A stretch of 6,863 bases of DNA from NCBI GenBank assembly GCA_946479075.1, contig CAMLDT010000186.1, positions 1 to 6,863 on the forward strand. Direction: 5' to 3'. Source of the DNA: an uncultured Polaromonas sp. (GTDB lineage: Bacteria; Pseudomonadota; Gammaproteobacteria; Burkholderiales; Burkholderiaceae). A program made the position numbers and the translations under genes. The notes below the pieces were generated by a model that did no database searches, had not been told where the DNA came from, and worked only from the letters and a program-made list of their open reading frames with translations. The first letter of the stretch is position 1, and the number at the start of each line of letters is the position of its first letter. This document shows positions 5,666 to 6,863 of the stretch, piece by piece.

Positions 5666-6127
5666 ATGTTCATCACTTACGAAGAACACAAAGCGCCATT
5701 TCTGAACTTTTTTGGAGATGGCGCGACGCACTGGAAAGCCGCGGAGCTTGCTCTCCATCGGTTGTGGTTTCTCGTATCTGTCAGCCAAACTGAGTCTATG
5801 GATGATGGGGAATATTTGCATTCGGGCCGAACCTTGCTAATTTCCAATATTGCAGGCGTGGAGCAACTTGCAAAACTACAAATTCCAAACCCATTGCGAC
5901 TTGACGCGGTGTACATCGTCACGCCGAGTCACGTTAACGGTTCTCAGCAGTGGAAAATGGAAGCGCTCCGAGCCTTTTGGAAAGCCGAAGAGCCATCTAT
6001 ACCCGGGCAACTGGCAGACATCTTTGAAACGGCTGGGGGAGAGACCTATGTGGACTCCATACTCGGTACATCTGCCCGGGGTCTGCGCAAAAAAATTCTT
6101 TGCTGCACGTTTCCGTTGCGGCATTAG
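5666..6127 (+). CDS. Hypothetical protein, possibly frameshifted near its 3' end
   Basis: This 153-codon open frame starts at the first ATG after an in-frame stop at 5645; no Shine-Dalgarno is present. I do not recognise the family. The product is a soluble, mixed protein with aromatic-rich N-terminal stretches (HKAPFLNFFGDGATHWKAAE, residues 8-27; HRLWFLVSV, 31-39), a likely strand-rich middle (RTLLISNIAGVEQLAK; LDAVYIVTPSHVNG), and an acidic, helical-looking part (ALRAFWKAEEPSIPGQLADI, 100-119). No signal peptide or membrane helix is evident. After GLRKK the code passes a run of seven A's (6089-6095) and ends within about ten residues as ILCCTFPLRH. With one A fewer, the frame stays open to 6254, giving about 195 residues. 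With one A more, it fuses to the downstream toxin-binding-domain gene. The true C-terminus is therefore uncertain. It is the first gene of the plus-strand set controlled from the inverted repeat. Confidence 0.6.
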   Translation: MFITYEEHKAPFLNFFGDGATHWKAAELALHRLWFLVSVSQTESMDDGEYLHSGRTLLISNIAGVEQLAKLQIPNPLRLDAVYIVTPSHVNGSQQWKMEALRAFWKAEEPSIPGQLADIFETAGGETYVDSILGTSARGLRKKILCCTFPLRH

Positions 6128-6171
6128 TCAGATTGGTGACGTTGCGACGTCTGACTTCCTCAAAAATTGCT

Positions 6172-6546
6172 ATGCCGCGAAAGCTTCCGAATCTCTTCGA
6201 AGACCTGCAGGATCTGGAGCTTGCACCGATGCTTTCGCCTGCCCGATACATTAGCGTGCTCGAAATGGACATCGAAACGCTAGCTCGGAATGCAGGGGTA
6301 TCCGTAGGTGCAATCGCTCAAACCCCCGGCGCTGCCGCCATCCAAAGCCATCTGAGGGACAACATCCGCGTAATCAAAGCCGCTTATGACACATCTGGGG
6401 GCGACTTGGCGAAATCACTGCGCTGGTTTCGAGCGGAGCGACTTCCAGCATTCGGGCAGCGGACCGCGGAACAAGCGGTTTCAGCCGGCCGGGCAGATGA
6501 CATTGTCCGCCTGATTGACTCACTTCATGGTGGCGCCGCAGGCTAA
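6172..6546 (+). CDS. MbcA/ParS/Xre antitoxin-like toxin-binding domain protein
   Basis: This 124-residue protein has a degenerate HTH-like N-terminal half (LSPARYISVLEMDIETLARN, 21-40, followed by AGVSVGAIAQTPG) and then LRDNIRVIKAAYDTSGGDLA. The C-terminal segment KSLRWFRAERLPAFGQRTAE (81-100), continuing QAVSAGRADDIVRLIDSL, matches by eye the MbcA/ParS/Xre toxin-binding domain (the former DUF2384 type). In that domain an aromatic residue, a Pro-x-Phe-Gly turn, and a Thr-Ala plus Gly-x-x-Asp-x-Val pattern are conserved. In known loci such proteins neutralise RES-domain toxins encoded directly downstream, but the next frame here does not begin like a RES protein. Start choice is uncertain: the ATG at 6172 has no Shine-Dalgarno, while the ATG at 6229 has GGAG nine bases upstream and would give 105 residues. 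I keep 6172 because the residues between the two starts look coding. It follows the hypothetical gene by 44 bp. Confidence 0.68.
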   Translation: MPRKLPNLFEDLQDLELAPMLSPARYISVLEMDIETLARNAGVSVGAIAQTPGAAAIQSHLRDNIRVIKAAYDTSGGDLAKSLRWFRAERLPAFGQRTAEQAVSAGRADDIVRLIDSLHGGAAG

Positions 6547-6573
6547 CCCGCCTGGTTGGTATCAAAGAATCTC

Positions 6574-6863
6574 ATGTCAACGTCAAGCAGCGGTATCAAA
6601 CACGACGAACTGCTGACGGTGGTGGTGGCCAGCTCTGCCGCTCTCGCGGCCGCCGGCCTAGACGTGGAGCTGATCGACGCTGTACCATGTCCACCACCCG
6701 CTGATGACCCTGCAACCGCGGATACCGGTTCACCCAGGATCAAGATTGGGCGGCTCAAACGGGCAAAGGTAGAGAGCGTTGACGAAGTCCGACTGCAGCT
6801 AGTGGGCATAAGTGGGGTATTGAACGCAATTGGTCGGATGTCTAAGGAGGAGATTGCAGCGAT
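6574..6863 (+). CDS. Hypothetical protein, 5' part only (runs off right edge)
   Basis: An open frame runs from the ATG at 6574 to the window edge with no stop in 96 codons. It begins MSTSSSGIKHDELLTVVVAS and includes an Ala-rich helix-like stretch (SSAALAAAGLDVELIDAV), a Pro/Asp-rich linker (PCPPPADDPATADTGSPR), a basic patch (KIGRLKRAKVESVDEV) and LQLVGISGVLNAIGRMSKEE. I do not recognise the family. It starts 27 bases after the stop of the toxin-binding-domain gene, in the same frame as that gene, so the two are probably co-transcribed. AAAGAA at 6564-6569 is a weak ribosome binding site. By position it is where the toxin would be in a classical antitoxin-first operon, but nothing in the first 96 residues resembles a RES toxin. 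The antisense strand also shows a frame here, but its Ser/Arg-rich product looks like a shadow. Confidence 0.55.
   Translation, partial: MSTSSSGIKHDELLTVVVASSAALAAAGLDVELIDAVPCPPPADDPATADTGSPRIKIGRLKRAKVESVDEVRLQLVGISGVLNAIGRMSKEEIAA

Noticed and set aside
5850..6254. Separate 134-residue plus-strand gene
   Set aside because: Its first part overlaps the coding frame from 5666 out of frame. Only the part after 6096 may matter, as the frame-shifted continuation of that gene, and it is treated there.

Overview
The window looks like a GC-rich beta-proteobacterial chromosome, most likely Burkholderiales and probably Comamonadaceae (Polaromonas/Rhodoferax-like). This rests on the style of the proteins, the heavily G/C-biased third codon positions left of about 5160, and an intergenic element at 2648-2709 that resembles, from memory, dispersed repeats in comamonad genomes. 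None of this was checked against a database.

Left part (1-5159) is ordinary core/metabolic sequence. A MarR-type regulator (122-619, minus) overlaps the start of an MFS transporter that runs off the left edge (1-132, minus). It is divergent from a PaaI-type hotdog thioesterase (670-1224, plus). A perfect 20-bp palindrome at 623-642 sits between marR and the thioesterase gene and carries a TACAAT -10-like hexamer on each strand, so one repressor could control both directions. Next come a stand-alone transglutaminase-fold protein (1262-2011, minus) and glyoxalase I, gloA (2190-2603, plus). A purine-salvage pair follows on the minus strand: a BMP-family periplasmic purine/nucleoside-type binding protein (4074-5159) upstream of guanine deaminase, guaD (2718-4007). 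The binding protein would capture substrate for an ABC importer, and guaD would convert guanine to xanthine. The importer's permease and ATPase genes are not in the window.

Right part (5160-6863) is different in character. Sequence just upstream of the BMP gene is strongly A/T-rich (17 G/C of 60 at 5161-5220, against 46 of 60 at 4681-4740), and the genes beyond it look accessory. They are a small XRE-type HTH regulator (5297-5602, minus), a divergent unrecognised gene (5666-6127, plus) that may be frameshifted at an A7 run, a protein with a probable MbcA/ParS/Xre-type toxin-binding domain (6172-6546, plus), and the start of a further unrecognised gene (6574 to the edge). The XRE gene and the divergent gene share an inverted-repeat operator candidate, CCTATAGA-N7-TCTATAGG, at 5626-5648. 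This block is the best candidate for an undescribed module: an antitoxin-type domain without a recognisable RES partner, next to unknown proteins under a dedicated repressor. Its function is not established by the sequence.

No tRNA, rRNA, CRISPR array, intact insertion sequence or recombinase gene is visible.
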